Source: Pseudomonadota bacterium (GTDB lineage Bacteria; Pseudomonadota; Gammaproteobacteria; Steroidobacterales; Steroidobacteraceae). Taken from it: a DNA stretch of 14,765 nt. Below, one piece after another: positions 7,489 to 14,573 of this stretch. The position numbers were made by a program, and so were the translations under genes. Below the pieces are notes generated by a model that was not told where the DNA came from, made no database searches, and worked only from the letters and a program-made list of their open reading frames with translations. The stretch spans positions 1-14,765 of the forward strand of contig JAKBBE010000061.1 of the NCBI GenBank assembly GCA_021826035.1, given 5' to 3'. Position 1 is the first letter of the stretch. Each line of letters opens with the position of its first letter.

Positions 7489-9918
7489 TCAAAAGCGTAC
7501 ACGCACCCCACCGAACACCTCGAGAGGCGCCGCCGGACTGATGAATCGATTGTTCACGCCCGGACCATTGGTCTGTGCATTCACGGGGATCCCCGGTGCA
7601 CCGACTCCGGTCGGATCACTCAGAATGCCCCATGTGGCGTAATGACTGTCGAGCAGGTTCTCAATGGAGACAAACAGCCGCACGTGGTGGCGCGGCCGGT
7701 AGCTCGAATGCAGATCGACCACGGTGTACCCCGACAGCGGCGCCAGTTGATTCGACTCATCGCCCACGTAATAGACGCTGCTCACGATATTGACGCTCGT
7801 CCCGATGCTCCAGGACGGCGACAACGAGACGTCGCCGCCGAATTTCCAGCGATTCTCCGGGATCCCGGGAAACTGATCGCCGGGCTGCACGCGGATCGTC
7901 CCGTTCGCATCCTGGAACGGGTTCGACGTCGATGGGATCCGCAGGGAAGTGAGAAAGGTCGCCCGCACGAGACTGTAATGCAGGTAGGCCGACCAGCGCG
8001 GCGCGCTGAAATTCACGCCCGTTTCCAGTCCCTGACGCCGCGTGTCGCCGATATTGGCGAAATATCCCGAACTCAGTGACGTTGCGACGCCGTGGATGTC
8101 ATCGTGCAGGACGGTTCGAAAGACGCTGAAATTCCACCGCAGCGCCGCCCCCAGAAAACGGACTCTGGTCACGGTCCCGCGCAGACCCGCCTCCGTGGTA
8201 TGCGAGACCACCTGGCGCAGATTGGGCGGATCACCGGAGAGACTGGCCGGCAGGAGACAGGGGGCCTGGGGATCGGAGCACTCGATCTCCCCCGGGGTCG
8301 GCACGCGGTTGTTCACCGAATAGCCGCCATAGAGCGTGGTCGCAGGCCCGAGGGCATACGTTGCGCCGATCGACGGATTGAAGTGAACGAAGCGATTGAA
8401 GCCGCTGAGTCGGGTGCCGAGCTGATCGGCGAGATTCACGTGCGCGATGTTGTAGCGACCGCCGGCGGTCACCGCCAGCGCCGAGGTCACCTTGAACGTA
8501 TCGGTGAGGTAGGCGCCGAAGGCCTTGTTGACTGAATCGACGTTCACCGGCACCGCATCGCCGTTGGCCAGGGCGCCGGCGGAATTCTCCGGGGTATCGA
8601 CGAACAGCCCCGAGGGCTGCACGAGGAGTGCGGCATTGAGCACACCGACCTGGGCACCGGCGTAGTAGCCGCTCGAGGCGTAATCCACCGCCGCACCGAC
8701 GGTGAGGTGATTGTCGTGACCGAAGAGCGCGGCGTCGTTTGCGACCTGCAGCGTCGCGCCCCGGCCCCAGCTGTGCAGCAGTTCGAAGTCGTTCTCCCCG
8801 ATATACCGCGTGCCGCCGGCCGAGATGTCCGGCAACGGCTCTCCTGCCGCATTCGTCAGCGGCGTGACACCGTCGGGCTGACACAGCACGCCCGGCATCG
8901 TGCGACAGGCGATGTAATTGGTGCCGTTGCCATTGGCGACGGCCTGGGCGAAGTCCCGGTAGTAGAGGACGGCCGCCAGCGTCCAGTGTCCCGGCAGCTT
9001 CAGCCGGCCATTGAGCGTGAGAAACTTCAGGCGATTCAGATTGGCCTGCGGACCGGTGAAGACCAGCGAGCGATTGATCGCGAGTTCCTGTACCGGCGCG
9101 GAGCTCTGGCCTTTGAGGGTGTTGTCGTCCCAGGCATAGCTCAGATCGAGCGATCCGGCCGCTCCATGCACACTCGCCACGGCGAACAGATCGCGCAGCT
9201 GATCGCTCGAGAACTCGCGCCAGCCCCGCCAGTTCAGCCCGCGCCCGGCCACGTAGAACCCGAACATGCCCGAGTGCATCCCGTACTGGGCGCTGATTTC
9301 CTGACGATGAAAGGATCCGCCGGACAGCTGCACCTCGCCGCCGTGGTAGGTAAAGCCATTCTTCATCGTCAGGGAAATCGCCCCGCCGAGTGCATTCAGT
9401 CCGTACACCGCGCTCGCGCTGGTCAGCTCGACCTGCTGGATCGCCGCGGGCAGGATCAGGTCCCAGTTCACCGTGTCGCCAAACGCCTCGTTGATCCGCA
9501 CGCCGTTCTCGTACACCGCGAGCCCCTGCGGGGTGCCGAGCACGGGCGAGGCCTCGAAGCCGCGATACAGAATGTCCGGCTGGAATGGATCGACGACGTT
9601 GTCGTTGATGTTGATGCTGCTCAGCTGCGCGTTGAGCGCGCCGGTGAGACTGGCCGTACCCTGCGCCGAGAGCGAAGCGGCGCTGAGAACCTGGACATTC
9701 GCCGGAATCTCATCGAGCGGCACCGCGGACCCGGCGAGCGGTGCGGCATTGATGACGATCGCCTTGAGCGCTCGATGCGAGCGCGGACGAACGAGGTGCG
9801 GTGCCGGTGGACGATCGGCACCTCGAGCCGCAGCGCCCCAGCTCGCCAGCAGACCGCACGCCGCAACCCACGCGAGCGATCGCCCGCACCGTCGAGTTCT
9901 GCGCACCGCACCGTGCAT
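7489..9918 (-). CDS. TonB-dependent outer-membrane receptor
   Basis: The 809-residue product is a full-length TonB-dependent receptor, an outer-membrane beta-barrel that takes up a ligand with energy from TonB. A signal peptide (about 1-33) precedes a plug domain (about 65-190) with conserved features: PLDEIPANVQVLS, FQPDILYRGF, GTPQGLAVYENGVRINEAFGD and VYGLNALGGAISL. The barrel follows, and the chain ends in a beta-strand with terminal Phe (GGVRVRF), as expected for outer-membrane insertion. A TonB box might lie in ALKAIVINAA (50-59). The start was set at ATG 9918 because GGGAGG lies four bases upstream; a GTG at 9942 is in frame but less well placed. It is divergent from a two-component system and followed by the protease gene. 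The ligand cannot be inferred; no siderophore or heme genes are adjacent. Confidence 0.93.
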   Translation of the reverse strand: MHGAVRRTRRCGRSLAWVAACGLLASWGAAARGADRPPAPHLVRPRSHRALKAIVINAAPLAGSAVPLDEIPANVQVLSAASLSAQGTASLTGALNAQLSSININDNVVDPFQPDILYRGFEASPVLGTPQGLAVYENGVRINEAFGDTVNWDLILPAAIQQVELTSASAVYGLNALGGAISLTMKNGFTYHGGEVQLSGGSFHRQEISAQYGMHSGMFGFYVAGRGLNWRGWREFSSDQLRDLFAVASVHGAAGSLDLSYAWDDNTLKGQSSAPVQELAINRSLVFTGPQANLNRLKFLTLNGRLKLPGHWTLAAVLYYRDFAQAVANGNGTNYIACRTMPGVLCQPDGVTPLTNAAGEPLPDISAGGTRYIGENDFELLHSWGRGATLQVANDAALFGHDNHLTVGAAVDYASSGYYAGAQVGVLNAALLVQPSGLFVDTPENSAGALANGDAVPVNVDSVNKAFGAYLTDTFKVTSALAVTAGGRYNIAHVNLADQLGTRLSGFNRFVHFNPSIGATYALGPATTLYGGYSVNNRVPTPGEIECSDPQAPCLLPASLSGDPPNLRQVVSHTTEAGLRGTVTRVRFLGAALRWNFSVFRTVLHDDIHGVATSLSSGYFANIGDTRRQGLETGVNFSAPRWSAYLHYSLVRATFLTSLRIPSTSNPFQDANGTIRVQPGDQFPGIPENRWKFGGDVSLSPSWSIGTSVNIVSSVYYVGDESNQLAPLSGYTVVDLHSSYRPRHHVRLFVSIENLLDSHYATWGILSDPTGVGAPGIPVNAQTNGPGVNNRFISPAAPLEVFGGVRVRF

Positions 9919-10208
9919 CGAGCCTCCCGTCAAGACGTTCACCCCGGCACTGGAGGCCTCGGCGCGTCGCTCTGATCGTTATGGCTGCGCATCCTCACCG
10001 CTCCTGGCGCGCATCGGCAAGGGATTTCTTCCTGAATTCCCCCGCCGACGCATTGAGCCCAGGGGCTGTGCCGAAATGGAACAGGTGCCGGAACTTCGTG
10101 CGCCCCGGCGCGATGCGCCCCGGGGCGCGAAACTTCGCAATCCTCGCCGACTCCCCTGCCACGGCGCTACACTGCCTCCAGTTCCGACGTCATTGCGCAG
10201 CGCACGCC
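9919..10208. promoter_or_regulatory. Divergent receptor / histidine-kinase control region with repeats
   Basis: This 290-bp gap contains a direct repeat TGCGCCCCGG (10099-10108 and 10114-10123). The second copy overlaps a perfect 14-bp palindrome, GCGCCCC followed by its complement, at 10115-10128. The block is bracketed by two copies of AACTTCG (10092-10098 and 10131-10137). A -10-like TACACT (10168-10173) could serve the histidine kinase gene. These repeats are candidate binding sites for the neighbouring response regulator, which is inference from position. Confidence 0.45.
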
Positions 10209-11294
10209 ATGTCGATGCCAGAGTCCGCCAGTCCCGCCACGATCGCACCCGGCGCTGCGCCGATCAGGAGTGACGAGGCGGCCGGGCGGGTGCCCGGTGG
10301 CGCTGCGGATCCCGCGGGACTGCCCCCCCCTTCATTCCGCTCGCACCGCACCACCCATCGTCGTGACGCCTGGATCGTGGTCGCAGTCACCCTGTCCACC
10401 TGGGTGCTGTGCGGCGTGTTCAACGTCACGGAGGCTCTGCAACGACTCACCGCGCCCTACGAACGCTATCAGCTCGATGAGCTCCCCACCGTCCTGCTGG
10501 TCCTCGGTCTCGGACTCACCTGGTTCGCGGCGCGGCGCTACCAGGAGGCCAAGACCGAAATCGACCTGCGCAAATTGGCACAAACCCAACTGGCTGCCGC
10601 GTTGGCGGACAACCGACGGCTGGCACAGCAGTATGTGGCACTCCAGGAAGCCGAGCGCAAATCACTGGCGCGCGAACTGCACGATGAGCTCGGCCAGTAT
10701 CTGAACGTCATCAAGCTCGATGCCGTCGGAATACGCGACGCCCGCACCGCCGACGCCGAGGCCGTCCAAGCCCGTGCTGCGGCCATCGTCGAGCACTGCA
10801 ACCACATTCACGCCGCCCTCGCCTCGCTGATTCGCGAACTGCGTCCACCGGGATTGGACGAACTCGGACTTGCCGCAGCGCTCGAGCATTGCGTCCAGCT
10901 CTGGCGGGTACGCCTGCCCACGCTCGCGCTGCGTCTGGTCATCGAGGGCGAACTCACCGATCTGCCCGAGGAGATCGCGGTGACTCTATTTCGTCTGGTT
11001 CAGGAGGCGCTGACCAACGTCGCGAAACACTCCGCCGCCACCCGCGCCGAGGTGCGCGTCACACGCAACGATTTGCGCCCGCCAAGGCCCGCAACGCGCG
11101 CCTCCGTCCTGATCACGATCACCGATGACGGCATCGGGCATACCGAGGAGCAGGAGCGCACGGGACTCGGTCTGATCGGCATGCGCGAGCGCGTGCAGGC
11201 GCTGCGCGGCTCGCTCGAAGTCTCCTCGGCCCCGCACTCCGGGTTCACCCTCAGCGCCCGCATCCCCCTGCCCGAGGAACCCCCGACACCATGA
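10209..11294 (+). CDS. NarL-type sensor histidine kinase (HisKA_3)
   Basis: The 361-residue product is a membrane sensor kinase. A Pro/Ala-rich N-terminal stretch (1-52) precedes two membrane segments (about 54-72 and 92-108) separated by a loop of only about 20 residues with YERYQLDEL, so there is no sizeable periplasmic sensor domain. A short coiled linker leads to the HisKA_3 dimerisation domain with the phospho-acceptor H158 in ERKSLARELHDELGQ. The ATPase domain shows the N box around N270 (LFRLVQEALTNVAKH), DDGIG at 306-310 and GLGLIGMRER at 319-328. The start at ATG 10209 is a choice: a second ATG is at 10215, the frame is open far upstream, and no strong ribosome site is visible. Its stop overlaps the regulator's start (ATGA), so translation is probably coupled. 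Confidence 0.9.
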   Translation: MSMPESASPATIAPGAAPIRSDEAAGRVPGGAADPAGLPPPSFRSHRTTHRRDAWIVVAVTLSTWVLCGVFNVTEALQRLTAPYERYQLDELPTVLLVLGLGLTWFAARRYQEAKTEIDLRKLAQTQLAAALADNRRLAQQYVALQEAERKSLARELHDELGQYLNVIKLDAVGIRDARTADAEAVQARAAAIVEHCNHIHAALASLIRELRPPGLDELGLAAALEHCVQLWRVRLPTLALRLVIEGELTDLPEEIAVTLFRLVQEALTNVAKHSAATRAEVRVTRNDLRPPRPATRASVLITITDDGIGHTEEQERTGLGLIGMRERVQALRGSLEVSSAPHSGFTLSARIPLPEEPPTP

Positions 11295-11929
11295 CGGAAA
11301 TGATCTCGGTTTTGTTGGTCGATGACCATGCCATCGTGCGCGAGGGCTATCGGCGGCTGCTGGCGGAACATCCCGCGGTGCGAGTCGTCGGCGAAGCGGC
11401 CACGGCTGCGCAGGCGTGCGAGTTGGTGCTCACGCTGCACCCTGACATCGTCGTGATGGACATCGCCCTTCCCGGCATGAGCGGAATCGAGGCGACGCGG
11501 CGGATGCTGAAAAGCGCCGCACCACCCTGCGTGCTGATGTTCAGCATGCATGAAGATGCGATCTACGCAACGCGCGCCCTGCAGGCCGGCGCGCTCGGCT
11601 ATCTCAGCAAGGCCAGCGCCCCGGAAGTGTTGCTGTCGGCGATTTACGCCGTTTGGCGAGGCGAGCGCTACTTGAGTCCGGACGTCGCGGCGAATATGGA
11701 GCGCGCGACGCTGCCCGAGCACAGCCTGGAGTTCGCACCGCTGACGCCGCGAGAGTTTGAAGTGTTGCGATTGCTGGTGCGGGGCGAGACGGTCAAGAGC
11801 ATCGGCGAGACGCTCGGACTGTCGGAAAAGACGATCGCCAATCACCAGTCGGCCATCCGCGAGAAGCTCGGGGCAAAGAACAGCCTGCAGTTGTCGCTGC
11901 TGGCGGAACGCCATGGCTTACTGCCCTAG
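11291..11929 (+). CDS. NarL/FixJ-family response regulator
   Basis: The 212-residue product pairs an N-terminal receiver domain with a C-terminal LuxR-type helix-turn-helix. The receiver (about 5-120) has the acidic pair D11-D12, phospho-acceptor D57 in IVVMDIALPG, S85 and K107 at the usual places. The DNA-binding domain (about 150-210) reads LTPREFEVLRLLVRGETVKS, then IGETLGLSEKTIANHQSAIR. It is the cognate partner of the kinase with which it overlaps by four bases. Likely targets are its own operon and the divergent TonB-receptor gene, inferred only from position and the repeats in the shared control region. An alternative start at the fourth codon (11300) is possible. Confidence 0.95.
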   Translation: MTEMISVLLVDDHAIVREGYRRLLAEHPAVRVVGEAATAAQACELVLTLHPDIVVMDIALPGMSGIEATRRMLKSAAPPCVLMFSMHEDAIYATRALQAGALGYLSKASAPEVLLSAIYAVWRGERYLSPDVAANMERATLPEHSLEFAPLTPREFEVLRLLVRGETVKSIGETLGLSEKTIANHQSAIREKLGAKNSLQLSLLAERHGLLP

Positions 11930-12139
11930 GTTTCCCGCATCGCCAAAGCGAAAATTCACCCCTTGCAGCCCTGAATACGGCGCGGCGCAGGGATCGTGTC
12001 CCGTCCGATGGGGATGCTGTGGTGACCCCGATCCGATCGCTTCGGCACCTGCCGCGCTGACCTTCCGTCACGCGAGCGCCTCTCGAGATATTGCGGGCGT
12101 CACAGCGTGATCGCGGTGGGCTCTCCTCAAAGAGCGCCC

Positions 12140-12160
12140 CCGACGGACGACGTCCGTCGG
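12140..12160. terminator. Stem-loop downstream of the response regulator
   Basis: CCGACGGAC (12140-12148) and its exact complement (12152-12160) enclose a 3-base loop. It lies about 210 bp after the response-regulator stop and is not followed by a T-run. It may be a non-canonical terminator for the two-component operon or a structural repeat. Confidence 0.35.
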
Positions 12161-12419
12161 CAGATTCGGACCGAAGGTCGGCCCCCGGATCGCAATGCGT
12201 CATGAGGTTCGCGGCGGGCCTTGCCGCAATCCTGCACCGCGGTTGCATCATCCGATGGGCAGACCTCGTACGTGTCACGACGCATCTGCGCCAGCGTCGA
12301 TTGGGCCGTCATCATGAGGGTTCGCGCATGCCGTGAGATCTCGAGTGGTGCCCGAAGAATTCAGAAGCTCTGGTCGTGATTCGATTTCTCTGCCGCGCCC
12401 GACAGCCGAAAACACGGCA

Positions 12420-12444
12420 CTGGCGACGAGCGTGGCCGCCACAA
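12420..12444 (+). repeat. Left copy of imperfect 25-bp direct repeat flanking hipBA
   Basis: The copy starts CTGGCG and ends with GTGGCCGCCACAA (12432-12444). It matches the right copy at 14549-14573 in 22 of 25 positions, the three differences lying in the middle. It contains the 5-1-5 palindrome GTGGC-C-GCCAC. Confidence 0.5.
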
Positions 12445-12637
12445 ATGACGTCATTCTCTGCATTTCGCACGACTGGTGCGCACTGGCTGCGTCATCTCCG
12501 GCGGCGGTGACAAGCTGTCCAATCAACGCGTCATCCGAATCGATGCGGCCCCGGGCCGAGTCGATTTTCCCCGCGTCGCCCATTTGCCCATGCGCTCGGT
12601 GGCGCTCCCGGCGGCCACCGCCCGATCCACGGGTTAA

Positions 12638-12680
12638 AATGTCAATAATTTTTGACATTACTGCAAGCCTGGCACATCAT
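12638..12680 (+). promoter_or_regulatory. hipBA operator and promoter
   Basis: A perfect inverted repeat AATGTCAA (12638-12645) - 6 bases - TTGACATT (12652-12659) stands in an AT-rich island about 80 bp before hipB. The right arm contains a full consensus -35, TTGACA (12652-12657). Seventeen bases later CATCAT (12675-12680) matches the -10 consensus in four of six positions. HipB-type antitoxins bind such dyads to repress their own operon, so binding here would block the -35 directly. The dyad is seen; the binding protein is inferred. Confidence 0.7.
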
Positions 12681-12736
12681 CATCCGGACCGTCAGAGCAC
12701 ACCGGTTCGTCGGCGGCCGGGGATTTTTAGGATGCC

Positions 12737-13219
12737 ATGATTCTGCGAGTCGAGACCCAAGCGCTATGCATGCTGAAGGAGCTCGGCATGCGGCTACGTG
12801 CCGAGCGACGGCGGCGTGGTTTGAAGCAGGCCGAACTGGCCCATGCGGCCTCGGTATCGCGCCCGACGGTCATTGCCGCCGAAGCGGGCCGCGGAGTGTC
12901 TTCGCAAAGCCTGGCCGCAATCATGAACGTGCTGACGCTCGACTTTGCGCACCTGAGCGCTCCGGCGCGTCCACCCCTCAAGGATTTGATGAGAACCGAG
13001 CGTGAACGGCAGACCCGACGGAGTGTCCCGCTAGAACCTGCGTCCCCGTCGATTGCACGGGCTGAAGGGGAACCACACGGCAAGCGCATCACGAGCAGGG
13101 AGGTGGCACAGACGGTCGAGCAGCAGCCTCACCGGCGCCCGTTACTCAGGGAGCTCATGACAGCGGAGCGTTTACGCCGTGATCACCTTGCCCTGAAAGT
13201 TCGGCGTGAGCGAGCTTGA
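12737..13219 (+). CDS. hipB: HipB-like XRE-family antitoxin/repressor with extended C-terminal tail
   Basis: The 160-residue product has an XRE helix-turn-helix at about 14-70 (LGMRLRAERRRRGLKQAELA, HAASVSRPTVIAAEAGRG). It is followed by a charged tail of about 90 residues, much longer than in E. coli HipB (88 residues in all). Within the tail one motif occurs twice, 56 residues apart: RPPLKDLMRTERER at 78-91 and RPLLRELMTAERLR at 134-147. TAGGA just upstream, with AGGA at 12729-12732, supports ATG 12737; M12 and M18 are alternatives. It overlaps the following hipA-like gene by 14 bases and sits behind a perfect operator dyad, the usual layout of autoregulated HipBA pairs. It should bind DNA and neutralise the kinase; the tail may do the latter, which is a guess. 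Confidence 0.8.
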   Translation: MILRVETQALCMLKELGMRLRAERRRRGLKQAELAHAASVSRPTVIAAEAGRGVSSQSLAAIMNVLTLDFAHLSAPARPPLKDLMRTERERQTRRSVPLEPASPSIARAEGEPHGKRITSREVAQTVEQQPHRRPLLRELMTAERLRRDHLALKVRRERA

Positions 13220-14492
13220 CGTTTACGTTTCGGACCAGCACGTCGGCGTGCTTCGCGAGGACGTTGCGACTGGCTTGATCGATTTCGAATATCGGCCGGC
13301 AACTGCGCCACAGCTCGCGGTATCGCTCGTGATGCCGCCCGGGGAACCGCCCGAGGAGTATCGTGGCTACAGCGGGCTGCCGCCCCCGTTCGAGGTCTCA
13401 CTTCCTGAGGGAATGCTCCTCGAGGCGATCCGCAACCGCTTCGGAAAACACATCGATGTCGACAGCGATTTCTCGCTACTACGGCTGATTGGCAGGCATA
13501 CCCTCGGCCGCGTCACCTTCGGCGGTCCGCTCGAACGGGACAAGGGACTGGACGAAGAAATTCTCGAAGCTGCGCGCTCGGAAGGCGCAGCACGACGCCT
13601 CGCGACGATTTTGCGCAAGTCGCCGCAGCTGTTCGGCATCGCCGGAGTGATGCCGAAGATGTCCGTGCATCCACACGGCCGAACGCGGCCCGGCACGGTT
13701 ATCGGGCATGGTTCCATCGTTAAATTCGACACCGCAAACTTCACCGGCGCCTGCCTGGTGGAATACGCGTGCCTCAAGGCATGCGCGGCCGCCAACCTCA
13801 CCGTGCCATCCGTCGAACTGGCACCGGATCTCACCTCGATCATCGTCGAGCGCTTTGACATTGACGATACTGGCGGTCGCCTGGGGTTCGAGGACGCCTG
13901 TGCTCTTTCCGGCATTCGCCGAACGGGCAAGTACAGTGGCTCTATCGAGCACCTGTTTCGAATGATCGGGAATTTTGTCGACCCCGCGCACCAAGCCGCA
14001 GACCGCCGCGCACTGCTCACCCTGATCGTATTAAACGACGTGCTGCGCAACGGGGATGCGCACTTGAAGAATTTCGGCTTGCTCTACGGCGAGGACTTGG
14101 CGCAACCTCGTCTAGCTCCCGTCTATGACGTGCTTACCACACAGACATGGAGACACGGCGATACACCTGCCCTGCCAATCCTCGCATCCGATCCGGCCGC
14201 CGAACAGTGGCTCGACTCGCAGGGCCTTAGGCAGCTGCAAAAAATCGCTGGACTGGCGGATGCGGACCTGACCGGCTTGCGTGATCAATGTGCGCAGGTC
14301 GCTCGCAACAGCCTCTCGGAGACGCTCGATTCCTACCCGTCGTGTCCTGAACGGAATGCGCTCGCTCGAGCGCTGAGAATCATCGAGAAGGCTGCGAGCG
14401 GACAGACGCGCGGCGGCGTTCGGCGCGCCAAGGGACGCCAGCGCTCGGGTGCGCGCCGCACCGACCGGGACCGCGACCCAGGACAATCCTGA
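13206..14492 (+). CDS. hipA: HipA-like serine/threonine kinase toxin
   Basis: The 428-residue product matches HipA in length and order: N-terminal coupling subdomain (about 1-108), then the HipA kinase core. Visible kinase features are IVKFD at 171-175, ERFD at 215-218, the catalytic loop RNGDAHLKN at 281-289 (D284) and the metal-binding D308 in APVYDVL. E. coli HipA kills growth by phosphorylating glutamyl-tRNA synthetase and is switched off by autophosphorylation of Ser150, just before its IAG/VAG loop. Here the loop reads FGIAGVMPK with Gly144 at that place. The start is GTG 13206: an in-frame stop lies four codons upstream and the next Met is residue 43. It overlaps hipB, so translation is probably coupled. 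The last 30 residues form an Arg/Gly-rich tail. The target is not known. Confidence 0.85.
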   Translation: MSELDVYVSDQHVGVLREDVATGLIDFEYRPATAPQLAVSLVMPPGEPPEEYRGYSGLPPPFEVSLPEGMLLEAIRNRFGKHIDVDSDFSLLRLIGRHTLGRVTFGGPLERDKGLDEEILEAARSEGAARRLATILRKSPQLFGIAGVMPKMSVHPHGRTRPGTVIGHGSIVKFDTANFTGACLVEYACLKACAAANLTVPSVELAPDLTSIIVERFDIDDTGGRLGFEDACALSGIRRTGKYSGSIEHLFRMIGNFVDPAHQAADRRALLTLIVLNDVLRNGDAHLKNFGLLYGEDLAQPRLAPVYDVLTTQTWRHGDTPALPILASDPAAEQWLDSQGLRQLQKIAGLADADLTGLRDQCAQVARNSLSETLDSYPSCPERNALARALRIIEKAASGQTRGGVRRAKGRQRSGARRTDRDRDPGQS

Positions 14493-14497
14493 GCAAG

Positions 14498-14549
14498 GTT
14501 TTGATTCGCGAATTCGCCCTACCCCGGGGATTGCGCGAAGCATCAAAAC
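14498..14549. repeat. Long imperfect stem-loop after hipA
   Basis: The left arm GTTTTGATTCGCG (14498-14510) pairs with CGCGA (14534-14538) and ATCAAAAC (14542-14549) apart from a 3-base bulge, giving a 13-bp stem around 23 bases that include CCCCGGGG. It starts 6 bases after the hipA stop, so it may end the hipBA transcript, though no T-run follows. The right arm touches the right copy of the 25-bp repeat. Confidence 0.5.
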
Positions 14550-14573
14550 TGGCGGAGAGGGTGGCCGCCACAA
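14549..14573 (+). repeat. Right copy of imperfect 25-bp direct repeat flanking hipBA
   Basis: CTGGCG, six less conserved bases, then GTGGCCGCCACAA matches the copy at 12420-12444 in 22 of 25 positions and in the same orientation. The two copies enclose the operator, hipB, hipA and the stem-loop. Confidence 0.5.

Larger units (their letters stand above)
11930..12637. other. About 700 bp without a supported gene
   Basis: No frame here has a recognisable domain together with a ribosome site. Contents are a strong stem-loop (12140-12160), one copy of a 25-bp repeat (12420-12444), and on the minus strand a short frame from 12463 (or 12454) to 12275 that begins like a signal peptide (MTSFVAATLVASAVFSAV). 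It has no good ribosome site and is treated only as a possible remnant. Base composition becomes more mixed towards the hip genes. Confidence 0.5.

Noticed and set aside
8707..9975. Plus-strand frame opposite the TonB receptor
   Set aside because: It is antisense to a complete receptor gene and lacks any domain.
12275..12658. Minus-strand frame of 127 codons starting inside the hipBA operator
   Set aside because: Its first codon lies within the dyad, it has no ribosome site, and only an internal part resembles a signal peptide; recorded only as a possible remnant.
14498..14573. Integron attC site
   Set aside because: The stem is bulged, but the core GTTRRRY is not present (the arm reads GTTTTGAT) and no cassette array or integrase is seen.
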